A stretch of 64,000 bases of DNA from JBBRHQ01 sp963738305. GTDB taxonomy: Bacteria; Actinomycetota; Thermoleophilia; Solirubrobacterales; 70-9. Where the stretch lies: the NCBI GenBank assembly GCA_963738305.1, contig CAVTVU010000001.1, positions 372,001 through 436,000 on the forward strand, read 5' to 3'. Made by a program: the position numbers and the translations under genes. Below, piece by piece: positions 9,126 through 18,986 of the stretch; positions within the stretch are counted from its first letter, which is position 1, and each line of letters starts with the position of its first letter. A model generated the notes under the pieces. It made no database searches. It worked only from the letters and a program-made list of their open reading frames with translations, and was not told where the DNA came from.

Positions 9126-9201
9126 CCGGCGCGATTCTATGCGGCCCGGAGAGCGGCAAGCCACGGGAGGAACCCCGCCCTCCCCGCAGAAGCAGGCGGG
9201 C

Positions 9202-9462
9202 ATGGACGAGTACGGACGCTGCTCGGTCTGCGCCCGCACCCCGCTGGTCGGCGAGCAGGTCACGGTGATGCAGAGCGGCAATCGCGAGGCCGTCGTCTGC
9301 GACCAGTGCCTGGGGGCGCCGCGCGCCCAGGCGCTGGGGGAGCCGGCGCGCTGCGAGCGCGTCCGCAGCGCCGCCGGCGCGGCAAACGTGGCGCGGATCT
9401 ATCCGCGGCCCGTCGCACCGAGCTCTTCCAGGCGGCCCAGCCGCGCCGGGACCGCGGCCTAG
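9202..9462 (+). CDS. Small zinc-ribbon protein
   Basis: This 86-residue protein has two CxxC knuckles (C7-x2-C10 and C33-x2-C36) separated by a beta-rich stretch, the pattern of a zinc ribbon. The C-terminus is Arg/Pro-rich and probably disordered. The ATG at 9202 is chosen because the coding pattern starts with MDEYGRCSVC. The following FHA gene also starts with a zinc ribbon. Function is unknown. Confidence 0.6.
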   Translation: MDEYGRCSVCARTPLVGEQVTVMQSGNREAVVCDQCLGAPRAQALGEPARCERVRSAAGAANVARIYPRPVAPSSSRRPSRAGTAA

Positions 9463-9577
9463 GCCAATCTCGCAATTTCCGACCGGTTGCCCGCGAAATT
9501 CGGACGAATTTGCCGCAATTTACGGGTGGCAGTGGGCCAATTTGTCCAACGGAAGGCCCCGCGCTTGTGCGTACGGG

Positions 9578-9607
9578 TACTATGGTCGAGGACGAGAAAC
9601 GGAGGAG
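9578..9607 (+). promoter_or_regulatory. -10 element and ribosome binding site of the FHA gene
   Basis: TACTAT (9578-9583) resembles a sigma-A -10 box, and GGAGGAG (9601-9607) is a strong Shine-Dalgarno site 9 nt before the GTG at 9617. No convincing -35 box is seen at the right distance. The surrounding 9463-9577 stretch is unusually AT-rich for this DNA, with AATTT runs. Confidence 0.4.
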
Positions 9608-9616
9608 AGCTACCCA

Positions 9617-10180
9617 GTGATCAGCGCCGTAACCGAGTCCCACCCGACCGGAATGTCACCCGGCCCGGGGACATATTCCTGCACCGACTGCGGTTCCCAG
9701 GTCGCCCTCGATCATCTCGATGAGCTCCCCGAATGCCCCCAATGCGGGACCTCCAGCTTTCGCCGCTCCTCGATCTTCGATCCCCCTGCCGATCCCGGTG
9801 AGACGCGCAGCCGCACGGTCGAGTGGCTCGCGACCGAGGGCCGCACCGGCGCCCCGGATTGGCTCGAAGAGGCGCGCGAGCAGCTTCCGGGAAGCGGGCG
9901 CTACCTGGTCTGCAAGGATCCGGAGCTGGAGATCTTCCCCCTCGAGGAGGGATGGACGCGAATCGGGCGCAGCGCCAGCGCCGACGTCCGCCTCGACGAT
10001 CCCTCGGTCTCGCGCAGGCACGCCCTGATCGTCTGGGAGTCCGGCGAGGACCTGCGTGTGCTGGACGACCGCAGCCTCAACGGGATCTGGCTCAACGGCT
10101 CCTCGGTCGACTGGGGAACGATCGCCGAGGGCGACGAGCTCCAGATCGGCCGCTACCGCCTCTTCCTCCTCGGCGCGTAG
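9617..10180 (+). CDS. Zinc-ribbon FHA-domain protein
   Basis: This 187-residue protein joins an N-terminal zinc ribbon (Cys22-x2-Cys25 and Cys40-x2-Cys43) to a C-terminal FHA domain (about 105-187). The FHA phosphothreonine-binding signature is intact: GRS at 117-119, SRRH at 132-135 and LNGIWLNG at 154-161. It is therefore likely a reader of Ser/Thr-kinase phosphorylation. No kinase or phosphatase gene is nearby. The start is GTG with a strong upstream GGAGGAG. The downstream coiled-coil gene is separated by two large hairpins, so they are probably separate units. Confidence 0.88.
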   Translation: MISAVTESHPTGMSPGPGTYSCTDCGSQVALDHLDELPECPQCGTSSFRRSSIFDPPADPGETRSRTVEWLATEGRTGAPDWLEEAREQLPGSGRYLVCKDPELEIFPLEEGWTRIGRSASADVRLDDPSVSRRHALIVWESGEDLRVLDDRSLNGIWLNGSSVDWGTIAEGDELQIGRYRLFLLGA

Positions 10181-10244
10181 CGGGCGGCGGGGCCTCAGCA
10201 GCAAATCGTTCGATTCCGGGCCGGGGCAGGGCCCCCGATCGTCG

Positions 10245-10280
10245 CCCTGTTCCCGGGCCTTCAATAGACCGGGAACAGGG
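10245..10280. terminator. Perfect 12-bp hairpin after the FHA gene
   Basis: CCCTGTTCCCGG (10245-10256) and CCGGGAACAGGG (10269-10280) are perfect complements around a 12-nt loop. Position 65 bp after the FHA stop suggests a factor-independent terminator without a U-tract. Confidence 0.6.
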
Positions 10281-10305
10281 CCAGCCGACGTCGCATGAGC
10301 GGGTG

Positions 10306-10342
10306 GGGCGGGTTTGTGTCGCTATGCGCGACAAACCCGCCC
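10306..10342. terminator. Second perfect 12-bp hairpin, in tandem
   Basis: GGGCGGGTTTGT (10306-10317) pairs with ACAAACCCGCCC (10331-10342). It lies 25 bp after the first hairpin and 64 bp before the coiled-coil gene. It could be a second terminator, or a structured leader of the next gene. Confidence 0.5.
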
Positions 10343-10406
10343 GGATCGCGCGCGGGAGGCATTGCCGCCCCCAGCGGGCTTAGCATGGTGTCCGCGTACC
10401 AGGCGT

Positions 10407-11724
10407 ATGGCCGACGAGAAGAACCGAGGATCCGAGGGCGGGCGAGAGGGAGTCAAGATCCTGCCCAGCGAGTGGCGCCGGCGCCTGGCCGAACGCCGGG
10501 CCCGCGACAGCGTCCCCCCTCCCCCCGCCCCGCCCCCGGCTGAGGGCGAGGACACCCTCGGTGCCGCCGCCGACCGCGCCCGGGCGGCGCTGAGCGAGGA
10601 GCTCCAGAGCCTGCGCTCGGGGATCGGTGCCGAGCCGGCCGCCGCGCCCACCGAGCCGCCCAACGCACCGGCCGAAGCCGCGGCCGCGCCGGACGAACCC
10701 GCGGCCGCCCCCGCCGAACCCGCAACGTCGCCCCGCCGAGCCCGCCGAGGCGGAGCCGCTTGTCTCTCGGCCACCCGTGCTCGGGGCGACTCCATCGCAG
10801 CCGCCTGCGGCCGAGGCGGTGTCCATGGAAGTCGCCGCCCAGCTCGGCGAGCTGGAGCACCGTCTCGAGCAGCGCCTGGCGGCCCGCGTCCGGGGCGAGG
10901 TCGAAGCGGGCGTGCAGGCGCGCCTCGACGCGGCGATCGGCGCAGCCCTCGGCCGGCTCGAGCAGCAGGTGCAGGCAACGGAGGAGGAGATGCGCGAGCA
11001 GCTCGTGAGCAGGGCAGACGCCCTGCGAAACTCCGCGGCAGAGCGGGAAAGGATCGCCGCCGTGGCTCGCAAGGCAGCCCGCTCCGAGGCCAAACGACGC
11101 GGGCGGAAGATCCAGAAGAAGGTCACCCGATCGGTCGAGGCGGCCAACAGGGAGAACGCGGACAGGCTGGCACGCGCCGTCGAGGAGCGCGCGCAGGCGG
11201 CCGAGGAGGAGCTGCGCGAGCGCCTGCATCTGAGGATCGAGGAGGCCAGGACCCGGCTGTCCGCGGACGCCGAGCAGGCGCGGAGCGCTTTCCAGGCGGA
11301 GGCCCAGCGATCGCGTGCGGCGATCACCGCCGAGGCCGATCAGCTGACCAAGGCGCTCGCCGAGCAGGAGCGTGACCTGACCGAGCGGCTCTCGACCAAG
11401 GCGGTCCGCCGCGAGCGCCGGATGGCGCGCGACGAGCGCACGCGGAACACGCAAAAGCTGCTGGAGGCGGGCGAGCGGGCCGAGCGGGCCTCAGCCGCGG
11501 CGGAGGCGCATATCGCCGAGGGCACTGCGCAGGCGATCGCGCAGCTTCAGGCGGAGGGGGAGCGTCAGCGCTCCGAGACCGAGCGCGCCCTGCGGGCCGC
11601 CCAGGAGGCTCTCGGCGAGGCAGCCGCCCAGACTCGCCTGATCGCCCAGACCGAGATGCGCCAGGACCTGGAGCGGATGCTCGACGACCTGCTGGGCGAG
11701 ATTCGCAAGATCGGCTCCGACTGA
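10407..11724 (+). CDS. Long coiled-coil protein (apparent frameshift)
   Basis: The N-terminal third is low-complexity Pro/Ala/Glu-rich sequence. The C-terminal two thirds is an almost continuous Glu/Arg/Ala heptad coiled coil with no membrane segment. The frame changes near 10730 at a CCCC run, where one C appears extra, and resumes as PAEPAEAEP in the next frame, so the two frames form one protein of about 438 residues. A second coiled-coil protein of similar composition is encoded at 54766-55998. I do not recognise a family. A DivIVA-like or cytoskeletal scaffold role is possible but unproven. Confidence 0.7.
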
Positions 11725-11756
11725 GCCGGCCAGCCGGTGGCGACGCCCCGGCCGGA

Positions 11757-12182
11757 CTACTCGGAGGGCGCGGCGGCGGCCTTGGCGTCCTCGAGATTCT
11801 CGAAGGCCTCGATCCGCACCGCCTTGCCGTCCCTCATCCGGACCAGGTGCACCGAGGTGAACTCGACCTCGATGCCGGTGTGCCGCGCCTGGCCCCCGAA
11901 GCGAACCGGGACGATCAGCGAATCACCGCGATCGAGGTATTCCTGCGGCTCGACCCACATCTCGCGGAAGGCCTCCATCTGGTGGGCGATGAAGCGCAGC
12001 ATGCCGTCTACCCCCTGCCACTCCTCGCCGCCCCCGAGGACACCGCCGGGGAGCCGCACGACTATCTCGGGATCCCACAGCTCATCCGCGAACGGGCGCA
12101 GGTCCTCGACTTCTCCGCTCCTGTAGGCGGCGTTCAGCGCCGCGTACACCCGCCGGGCGTTATCGACGTCCGTCTGCGACAC
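11757..12182 (-). CDS. SnoaL-like (NTF2 fold) protein
   Basis: This 141-residue protein has the SnoaL-like pattern: a helical N-terminus (NARRVYAALNAAYRSGEVEDL), the strand with WDPEIVVRLPGG, then MLRFIAHQMEAFREMWVEPQEY and a closing RMRDGKAVRIEAFENLEDA. The fold is used by many small-ligand enzymes and binders, and the substrate is not predictable. The GTG start at 12182 lies 2 bp after the gltB stop, so it is probably co-transcribed with gltB. It is one of several paralogues in this window. Confidence 0.82.
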   Translation of the reverse strand: MSQTDVDNARRVYAALNAAYRSGEVEDLRPFADELWDPEIVVRLPGGVLGGGEEWQGVDGMLRFIAHQMEAFREMWVEPQEYLDRGDSLIVPVRFGGQARHTGIEVEFTSVHLVRMRDGKAVRIEAFENLEDAKAAAAPSE

Positions 12183-12184
12183 CG

Positions 12185-15100
12185 CTACTCGGTCGAGATG
12201 CTGGGGTCGGCCTGGACCTTGTGCGGCACCACCATCAGGAAGCTCTCGGCTGCAGCGGCGGCCAGGCCGAGGACCCGCTCGGCCTCCCCGTCCTGGCCGC
12301 TCGCGCGCAGCTCGGCGGCGTAGTGGCCGAGCAGGTCCTCGATGTCCAGCATGCCCTCGGCGTCGATCTCGGCCAGCTCCACCTTCGCCCCCTCGCCCAG
12401 GCGGCGCCCGATCAGCTCGCGATCGATGCCGAAGGCGCCGACCCGCACGTAGACGCGCCCGCCGGTCATCCCCGCGCAGGCCCAGGGCCCGATGTCGCCG
12501 AGCACCACGGCGCGGCCCGACGTCATGTACTCGAAGGCGAAGCCCTTGGCGTTGGCGCGGTCGACGATGCAGCCGCGGCTGTCGTCCACGTCGCCGGCGG
12601 GCTCTCCCCCGAGGACGACGTCGGCGCCGGAGAGGCGGATGCAGAAGCGCGAGTCGGCGGAGCCCTGCACGAAGAGCCGGCCCCGCTGGGCGCCGTAGGC
12701 GAACGACTTGCCGACCGAGCCGTTGACGCGCCGGCCCCCGGCGCCCTTGCCCTTGAGGATCGCGACGGATCCCCCAAGCATCCCCTTGCCGACCCCGTCC
12801 TGGGCGCCACCCTCGACCCGGATCGAGACGCCGTAGGCGTTGAAGGCGCCGAGGCCCTGTCCGGCGACCGAGCCTCCGTCGAAGCTCAGCTCGGCCAGCA
12901 GGTCGTCGCTCGCCGCAGGCGCGTCGCCGTAGAGGCGGCCCCGGGCCAGGGCTCCGGCCAGCTCGGTCCCCAGCACGCGGTCGTTGGCGTCGGTCGGGCG
13001 GGGGTAGGCCTGCCGCACGGCCCGTCCGGCGCAGACGTCGCCGGCCAGGGACGCGATCTCCGCCGAGGCCTACCTTGCGCTCCATGCGGAGCGGCCGGGC
13101 CGCGACCAGCCCCGCCTCGGCGCGCTCCTCGGCGGCCTCCTCGGCGACCGGGAGGTCGAGCGGCTCCAGGTCGAGGTACTCCTCCAATGGGGAGATCAGC
13201 CTCGAGAGGTCGAGACGGTCGGCGTGGCCGGTCTGCTCGAGCAGGTCGTAGCGCCCGACCAGGTCCTGGGCGCGCTCGAAGCCGAGCGAGGCGACCACCT
13301 CCTTGACCTCCTCGCCCATCTCGCCGAAGAAGCGGGCGCAGTTCTCCGAGGAGCTCTCGATCTCCTGCGGGGTGAACTTCTTCAGGCCGTGCTCCTGCGC
13401 CTCGGCGATCGTCTCGATCTGGGTGGCGATGCCGACGTGGCAGGTGTCGAGCTGGCAGCCGCGGCAGATCGTGCAGCCGAGCGAGACCATCGCCAGGGTG
13501 CCGAAGGCGACCCGGTTCGCGCCGAGGCAGTGCAGCTTGACGATGTCATGGCCGTGGCGGTAGCCGCCGTCGGCCCAGATCTCGACCCTGTTGCGGATCC
13601 CGGCCTCCATCAGCGCCTGGTGAACGGCGCGGGTGCCGATGTCCGAGGGCAGCCCGACGTGGCGCAGGGCATGCTGGCGGGCGGCGCCGGTGCCGCCCTC
13701 GAAGCCCGAGAGGGTGATGATGTCGGCGCCGGCCTTGGCGATCCCCAGCCCGATCGTGCCGATGTTGGGCACCACCGGGACCTTGACCGAGACCCGCACG
13801 TCGGGGTTGACGGTCTTCAGCTCGTCGATCAGCTCGGCCAGGTCCTCGATCGAGTAGAGGTCGTGGTTGTTGGAGGGGGAGATCAGGTCCGTTCCCGGGG
13901 TGGCGTTTCGCGCCGCGGCGACCTTCTCGGAGACCTTCTTGCCGGGCAGGTGCCCGCCCTCGCCCGGCTTAGCCCCTTGGCCGATCTTGATCTCGGCGAC
14001 GTAGGAGGAGTTCAGCATCTCGGCCGAGACCCCGAAGCGCCCCGAGGCGACCTGCTGGCCACGCCACTTGCGGTAGCGCCCGTACATGTCGCGGATCTCG
14101 CCGCCCTCGCCGTTGATGCAGAGGATGTTGATCCGCTTCGCGGCCTCCGCGTAGGAGCGGAAGGCGGGCTCGGACTGCGATCCGAAGCTCATCGAGCTGA
14201 TCACGATCGGGTAGTCGTGGTGGCCGATCCCGGCGTCGACCGCCTCGGGGCTGATCGGCTCGCGATCGGAGCGCAGCCCCATCACGTGGCGCATCGAGAT
14301 CGGGCTCTGCGCCTCCAGGTCGCGGACCTTCTGGGAGTACTCGGCGTAGTAGCCGGAGCCGTTGGCGGTCGCGACCGCCGCCTTGTAGACCTTGGGGTAG
14401 AAGCGGAAGGTCTTCGCCGGCTTGGACTCCTCCTCGGCTGCGAGCATCTTGGAGCGCTCGTTGGTGTCGGCGTCGAGGTCGGCGAACCCGACGCCGGCCC
14501 GATCGGAGGCGGCGAAGGCCTCGGTCTGGAAGATCTCGGCAAGCTCCGGCTTGATGCCGATCGAGGAGAACTGCCGGGCGTAGCCGCGCACCTCGTGGAT
14601 GCCGATCGTCGAGATCACCTTCTCGATCCCCTTCGAGAGCGCCGCGCATAGGTTGCCGACGTCGGCCTCGTAGTCCTCGACGCAGATCACCTCGAACATC
14701 ACGTAGGGGCAGACGCCGTTCGCCCCGAGCCCCAGCGCCAGCATCACGTCGTGGACGTTGCGGATTGCGGCCGAGCGCAGGACGATCCCGCAGCGGCGCC
14801 GCAGGTTGTCCTCGCCCGGGCTCGAGCCGGAACTGCTTCAGCGCCTGGTCGGTGGCCGAGACCGCGAGGTGGGGGTCGAGGTAGCGGCGCTCTCCGTCAT
14901 AGGCGGTGCGGTCGGTGAGGACGAGCAGCTCGGCGCCGTCGCGGACCTTCTTCACGGCCTCCTGCTTGAGCCGCTCGATCGCGCCCTGCGTCGTCTCGGA
15001 CTCGAGCAGCGAGATGTCGATCGCGCCGGCCCGGCCGCGGAACTCCTCCCAGAGGTCCTCCAGCAGATAGGTCTGGTGCTCGCGGGCGATCCGCCGGTAG

Positions 15101-16869
15101 GTCTTGTCCGAGAGCGGCGCCATGTCGTGATGCCCGCCGAGGATCACCGGGAAGGAGACCTCGACCGTGCCGGTGTCCTCGGCCGGGCTCGCTCATCGAG
15201 GGCCGGCGGCCGAAGACCGAGCGGGTCGAGAAATGCTCCATCTCGCGCTCGCGGTCGATCGCCGGGTTGGTGACGACGGCGACCGTCTCCTTGAAGTAGT
15301 CGGCGAGGTTCTGGCGCTCCGGCGAGAGCGCCGCGAGCGGGCCGTCGTAGCCGAGCGAGCCGATCGGCTCGGCGCCGTTGGAGGCCATCTGCTGGACCAG
15401 CTTGACGTCGTCGCGCTGCCAGCCGAAGCCGGAGAGGACGCGGTCGGAGACCTGGACCGGGTCCTCGGGCCCGGCGTCGGAGTAGCCGGGGACGTCCTCG
15501 CCCTCAAGCGGGCCGCCGGTCTCCAGAGCCCGGTCGTAGGGTCCCGCCTCGTCGGCGCCCGGCGCGCTCCAGCCATCGCGCCCTGACCAGGGCGAGCATC
15601 TCGTCGTGGGGCCGCAGGGTCGAGCGCTTGCGATCGCGGTCGATCAGCACCAGCGCCTTCTCGCCGGGCGCCAGCGGCTTCGGCTCGCGCGGTCATCGCC
15701 GGGACGCGGGACCACACCAGGCTCGGAGCTGAAGACGAAGTCCTCCGCGGTCTCGAGCTGCCACAGCGGCCGCAGCCCGAGCGCGTCGGCGGAGAACACG
15801 CACTCGTCCTCGTGGCGGGCGATCAGCGCCACCGGGCCCTGGGCGAAAGGCCCCATCGTCTGGCGCAGGTACATGTAGAAGCGGTGGCGCTCAGGCCGGC
15901 AGGGTGCGGATCTCGTTGACGATCGGCGGCACCACCATCTCCATCGCCTCGGCGAGGCTGAGGCCCTCGCGTCGGATCAGGGTGTCGACCGTCCGGTTGA
16001 GGTCCTGGGAGTCCGAGGAGCCCGGCTGGATCGGCACGCCGAGCATGCGCGCCTCCTGGCGCAGCTGCTCGATCGTGTTGATCTCGCCGTTGTGGCCGAG
16101 GACCGAGAACGGCTGCACCCGCTTGAAGGAGGGCCAGGTGTTGGTCGAGTAGCGGTTGTGGCCAAGCACGCCGATCGTCTCGGCGCGCTCGTCGCGGAGG
16201 TCGGGGTAGTAGTCGCCGAGCACCTTCGGAGCGCCCATCACCTTGTAGACGCAGGTGGTCGCCGAGAGCGAGGGCACGTGGACGCCGAGGCGGCTCTCCA
16301 GCTCGATCAGCAGGTCGAAGAGGACGCGATCGCGGTGGGCGGCGTCGGCGAGCAGTCCGCCGATCTGCCAGAAGTGCGGCTCCTCCTCGCGCGCCGTCGC
16401 GCCGAGCGCCGCCGAGTCGACCTCGCCGGAGCGCTCGGCGAGGACGCGGAAGCCCCCCTGGCCGAGGATCGCCCGGGCGTCGTGCTGGACCCGCGCGAGG
16501 TCCTGGGAGCGCTCCACGAAGACGTGGGCGACGGCGAAGGCGTCATCGAGCGCGAGCGAGGGGTCGTGGCCGCCGGCCCGCACCTCCTCCGCCCAGATCT
16601 TGCGCGGGATGTCGATCAGCAGGCCGCAGCCGTCGCCCTCGCCGTCGACGTTCCCGGCGCGGTGAAGCATCTTCTGGAGCGAGATCGATCGCCACGGCGA
16701 GGGGCGCGTGGGAGGGGGTCGCGTCGCGCCGGACCGAGGCGTAGATCGCGCACGCGTCGCGGTCCTCGACGCTCTGCGGCGGCACCAGCGGCCGGTAGGG
16801 CAACTCCGGCGAGTAGCGGTCTCCCCGATGGCGCGCCGTGCGGCGGGCCGTTGACTGGTCCTCGTTCAT
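12185..16869 (-). CDS. gltB: Glutamate synthase large subunit (multiple apparent frameshifts)
   Basis: GltB transfers glutamine amide nitrogen to 2-oxoglutarate. All domains can be stitched together: class II amidotransferase (candidate nucleophile Cys in DACAIYASV, then GHNRYSTNTWPSFKRVQP and GHNGEINT), the central domain, the FMN/2-oxoglutarate synthase domain (HHDYPIVISSMSFGSQSEPA, KPGEGGHLPG), the 3Fe-4S cysteines (CTICRGCQLDTC) and the GXGXG domain at the C-terminus. The frame breaks near 16683, 15892, 15690, 15560, 15190, 14825 and 13065. Each break is a one-base change, mostly in a short G or C run, and the motifs on both sides are intact. Consensus error is therefore more likely than decay. 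No gltD small subunit is adjacent. Confidence 0.9.
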
Positions 16870-16931
16870 CTTGCCTCCCGGAATCCGCGCCTTCTTCGAG
16901 CGGGCGCGCGACGGGTTTGGCCCGGTGAGTC

Positions 16932-16985
16932 CGCCCCCGCAGGAAACGGGGGCGCGAATGCCGGGTATCGAACGGCGCGATTATA
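16932..16985 (-). promoter_or_regulatory. gltB promoter -10 box and leader hairpin
   Basis: On the minus strand a perfect TATAAT (16980-16985) lies about 110 bp before the gltB start. No good -35 box is seen. The leader then contains CGCCCCCG (plus-strand 16932-16939) and CGGGGGCG (16947-16954), an 8-bp perfect stem with a 7-nt loop. It may influence elongation or simply stabilise the transcript. The region is shared with the divergent parA promoter. Confidence 0.5.
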
Positions 16986-17037
16986 GATGCGGCGGGCGTC
17001 GACAGCGTGCCGGCGCCGCGCGGATAGGATCGTCGCC

Positions 17038-17832
17038 ATGGCGATCACGATCGCGGTCCTCTCCCAGAAGGGCGGCACCGGCAAGACGACGATGACCCGC
17101 TCGCTCGCCGACGTCTTCGAGCGGATCGGCCTGGCGACGCTGGCCGTGGACGCCGACCCGCAGGGGAACCTCTCCGACTACTTCGATACCGATCCCGCAG
17201 CCCAGCCGACCCTGGGCGAGGTCCTCGCGGGGCAGGCCCGCGCCGTCGACGCGATCCACGGCCCCGTGATCCCGGCGAACCTCGGACTGGCCGAGGCGGA
17301 GCTGATCCTCTCCGGGAAGATGGGCCGGGAGCTGACCCTGCGAAACGCGCTCCGCGAGCCGAAGCGCCGCTACGACGTGGTGCTGATCGACTGCCCTCCG
17401 ACGCTCGGCCTGCTCACCGTCAACGCCCTCTGCGCCGCCGACCAGGCGCTGCTCTCGACCGAGGCGGAGTACTTCTCCCTGCAGGGGGTGGAGCAGGCGC
17501 TCGAGGTGATCGCGCTCGCCCGCGACAACCTCAACCCCGAGCTGGACATCCTCGGGGTGGTCCTCAACATGGCCAACATGCGCACCAATCACGCCCGCCA
17601 GACGCTGGAGACGCTCCGCGAGCACTTCGGCGAGAAGGTCTTCGAGACCGTGATCCGGCGCTCGATCGCCTACGCCGAGTCGGCCGAGCGGGCGATCCCG
17701 ATCCTCACCTACCGCGCCGACCGCGGCGTCGACTACCTGCAGCTCTCGGCCGAGATCTTCGAGCGCCTTGGAATGCCCGAGCAGCGAGGCGCGGTGCAGG
17801 CGATGGCCAGCGAGCTAGTCGTCAGTCGCTAG
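17038..17832 (+). CDS. ParA-family ATPase (orphan)
   Basis: This 264-residue protein has the deviant Walker A motif KGGTGKTT (residues 11-18), the A' motif VDADPQGNL and Walker B VVLIDCPPTLG. These define a ParA/Soj-type ATPase that partitions DNA or positions cargo. No parB gene or parS-like sites are seen here, and the usual chromosomal par context (gidB, rnpA) is absent, so this is probably a second, orphan ParA. A TAGGAT hexamer lies 7 nt before the ATG. It is divergent from gltB. Confidence 0.9.
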   Translation: MAITIAVLSQKGGTGKTTMTRSLADVFERIGLATLAVDADPQGNLSDYFDTDPAAQPTLGEVLAGQARAVDAIHGPVIPANLGLAEAELILSGKMGRELTLRNALREPKRRYDVVLIDCPPTLGLLTVNALCAADQALLSTEAEYFSLQGVEQALEVIALARDNLNPELDILGVVLNMANMRTNHARQTLETLREHFGEKVFETVIRRSIAYAESAERAIPILTYRADRGVDYLQLSAEIFERLGMPEQRGAVQAMASELVVSR

Positions 17833-17875
17833 CAACCTCGTCCTGCCGCAAACCGCCGCACGCCCGGACGCGGGA

Positions 17876-17919
17876 GCGAGGCCCGACAGCATCATTTGAC
17901 TCTGAGTGTCGGGCCTCGC
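17876..17919. terminator. Perfect 13-bp hairpin between convergent genes
   Basis: GCGAGGCCCGACA (17876-17888) and TGTCGGGCCTCGC (17907-17919) are exact complements with an 18-nt loop. The element sits between the parA stop and the convergent cupin stop, the expected place for a bidirectional terminator. Confidence 0.75.
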
Positions 17920-17975
17920 GGGAGCGGCGGACGTGCGGCGCTGTTATTCCGCAGAGAGCAGAGGAGGCGGCGTTG

Positions 17976-18356
17976 TTACCCCCAGCCCATCGGCTCGTAG
18001 CCGCTGCTGCGAGGCGCGGAGATGATCATCACCCGGGCCGGGCCTGAGCCGTCGTTGCGGATCGTTCGCCGCACCTCGGGGGCGACACGGACGAAGGTGC
18101 CGCGCGGTGCGGGGTGATCGACGCCGTCGATCACGGCCGTCGCGTCACCGTCGACGACGATGAACACCTCCTCCTGGTCCCGGCTCCTTTCGTCGTGCTC
18201 GGGAATTCCCCCGCCGGCGCCGATGTCGACGACGTTGATCCCGAAGGCGGAGATGCCCAGCGACTTGCGGGCCAGGCGCCAGGTCGCCTCGCCGGACCCC
18301 TCCATCTCCTCGAAGTCGTCCCAACCCTTCAGCGTGTAGCCGTCGCCGTCGCCCAT
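17976..18356 (-). CDS. Cupin-domain protein
   Basis: This 126-residue single-domain cupin has motif 1 as GGIPEHDERSRDQEEVFIVVDG, which contains one His and two Glu as possible metal ligands. Motif 2 is PRGTFVRVAPEVRRTIRN, where the usual His is missing, so metal binding is uncertain. The start is ATG at 18356 with GAGAGGAG just upstream. The divergent SnoaL-like gene also has a strong ribosome binding site. The function is unknown. Confidence 0.8.
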   Translation of the reverse strand: MGDGDGYTLKGWDDFEEMEGSGEATWRLARKSLGISAFGINVVDIGAGGGIPEHDERSRDQEEVFIVVDGDATAVIDGVDHPAPRGTFVRVAPEVRRTIRNDGSGPARVMIISAPRSSGYEPMGWG

Positions 18357-18426
18357 TTGCTCTCCTCTCGGTCCGATTGGATGCGACCATAACGCCTGCT
18401 CGACCAAGCAACTACCAGGAGGAGAG

Positions 18427-18865
18427 ATGGGATCGGAGCTGGACTCGGTCGCGGCCCTCGAGGAGACGATCGCCCGCTACAACGACGCCTGGAACGCGCA
18501 CGACCTCGATGCGATCATGGCGATGCACGCCCCCGACATGGTCTTCCAGAACCACACCGCCGGGGAATCGGCCGAGGGCGGGGCGGCCCGCGGCCACATC
18601 GGCGCGATCTTCGAGACCTGGCCCGACATCAACTTCACGACCCGCCGCCTCTACGTCCGCGATGGATTGGTGCGTGCAGGAGTGGACCGCCACGGCGACC
18701 CACGCCAACGAGATGCGCCGCGGCGACCTGGTTGCCGAGCCGACCGGCAGGACGATCGAGTGGATCGGGATGGACGTGATCCCGTTCGAGAACGGGCTTG
18801 TGAAGCGCAAGGACGTCTACTCGGACAGCGTCTCGATTCTGCGCCAGGTGGGGTTGCTGGAGTGA
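18427..18865 (+). CDS. SnoaL-like protein (apparent frameshift)
   Basis: The N-terminal part (LEETIARYNDAWNAHDLDAIMAMHAPDMVF, then HIGAIFETWPDINFTTRRLYV) is a classic SnoaL-like NTF2 fold. The frame shifts near 18664 (GATGGATTGG, one extra G) and continues as DWCVQEWTATATHANE and GRTIEWIGMDVIPFENGLV. Stitched together, the protein is about 145 residues, normal for the family. It has GGAGGAG before the ATG. The function is unknown. Confidence 0.8.
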
Positions 18866-18876
18866 CTGCGACGCCG

Positions 18877-18986
18877 GGGGTGCCGGGGTTCCTCCCCTGG
18901 ACACTCGGCGCGCCGCGCCGGGCGCCTTGAGATTGACCGCTGCTTCCCTCGCGGCATCGCGTCCAGGGGTGGTTCCCCGGCACCCC
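18877..18986. terminator. Long imperfect inverted repeat between convergent genes
   Basis: The 26-bp arms at 18877-18902 and 18961-18986 match at 22-23 positions. They share GGGGTGCCGGGG and CCCCTGGAC, and differ only in a short central patch. The loop is 58 nt and GC-rich. It spans the whole gap between the SnoaL-like gene and thrB, and the right arm reaches the thrB stop codon. Confidence 0.6.

Noticed and set aside
9578..9583. A complete -35/-10 promoter for the FHA gene
   Set aside because: TTGTGC upstream is only 7 nt from TACTAT, and no hexamer fits at 15-19 nt. Only the -10 box is kept.
12185..16869. gltB frameshifts as programmed frameshifting or real pseudogenisation
   Set aside because: At least seven one-base changes, mostly at homopolymers, with all catalytic and Fe-S residues intact. 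No slippery-site plus structure pattern repeats.
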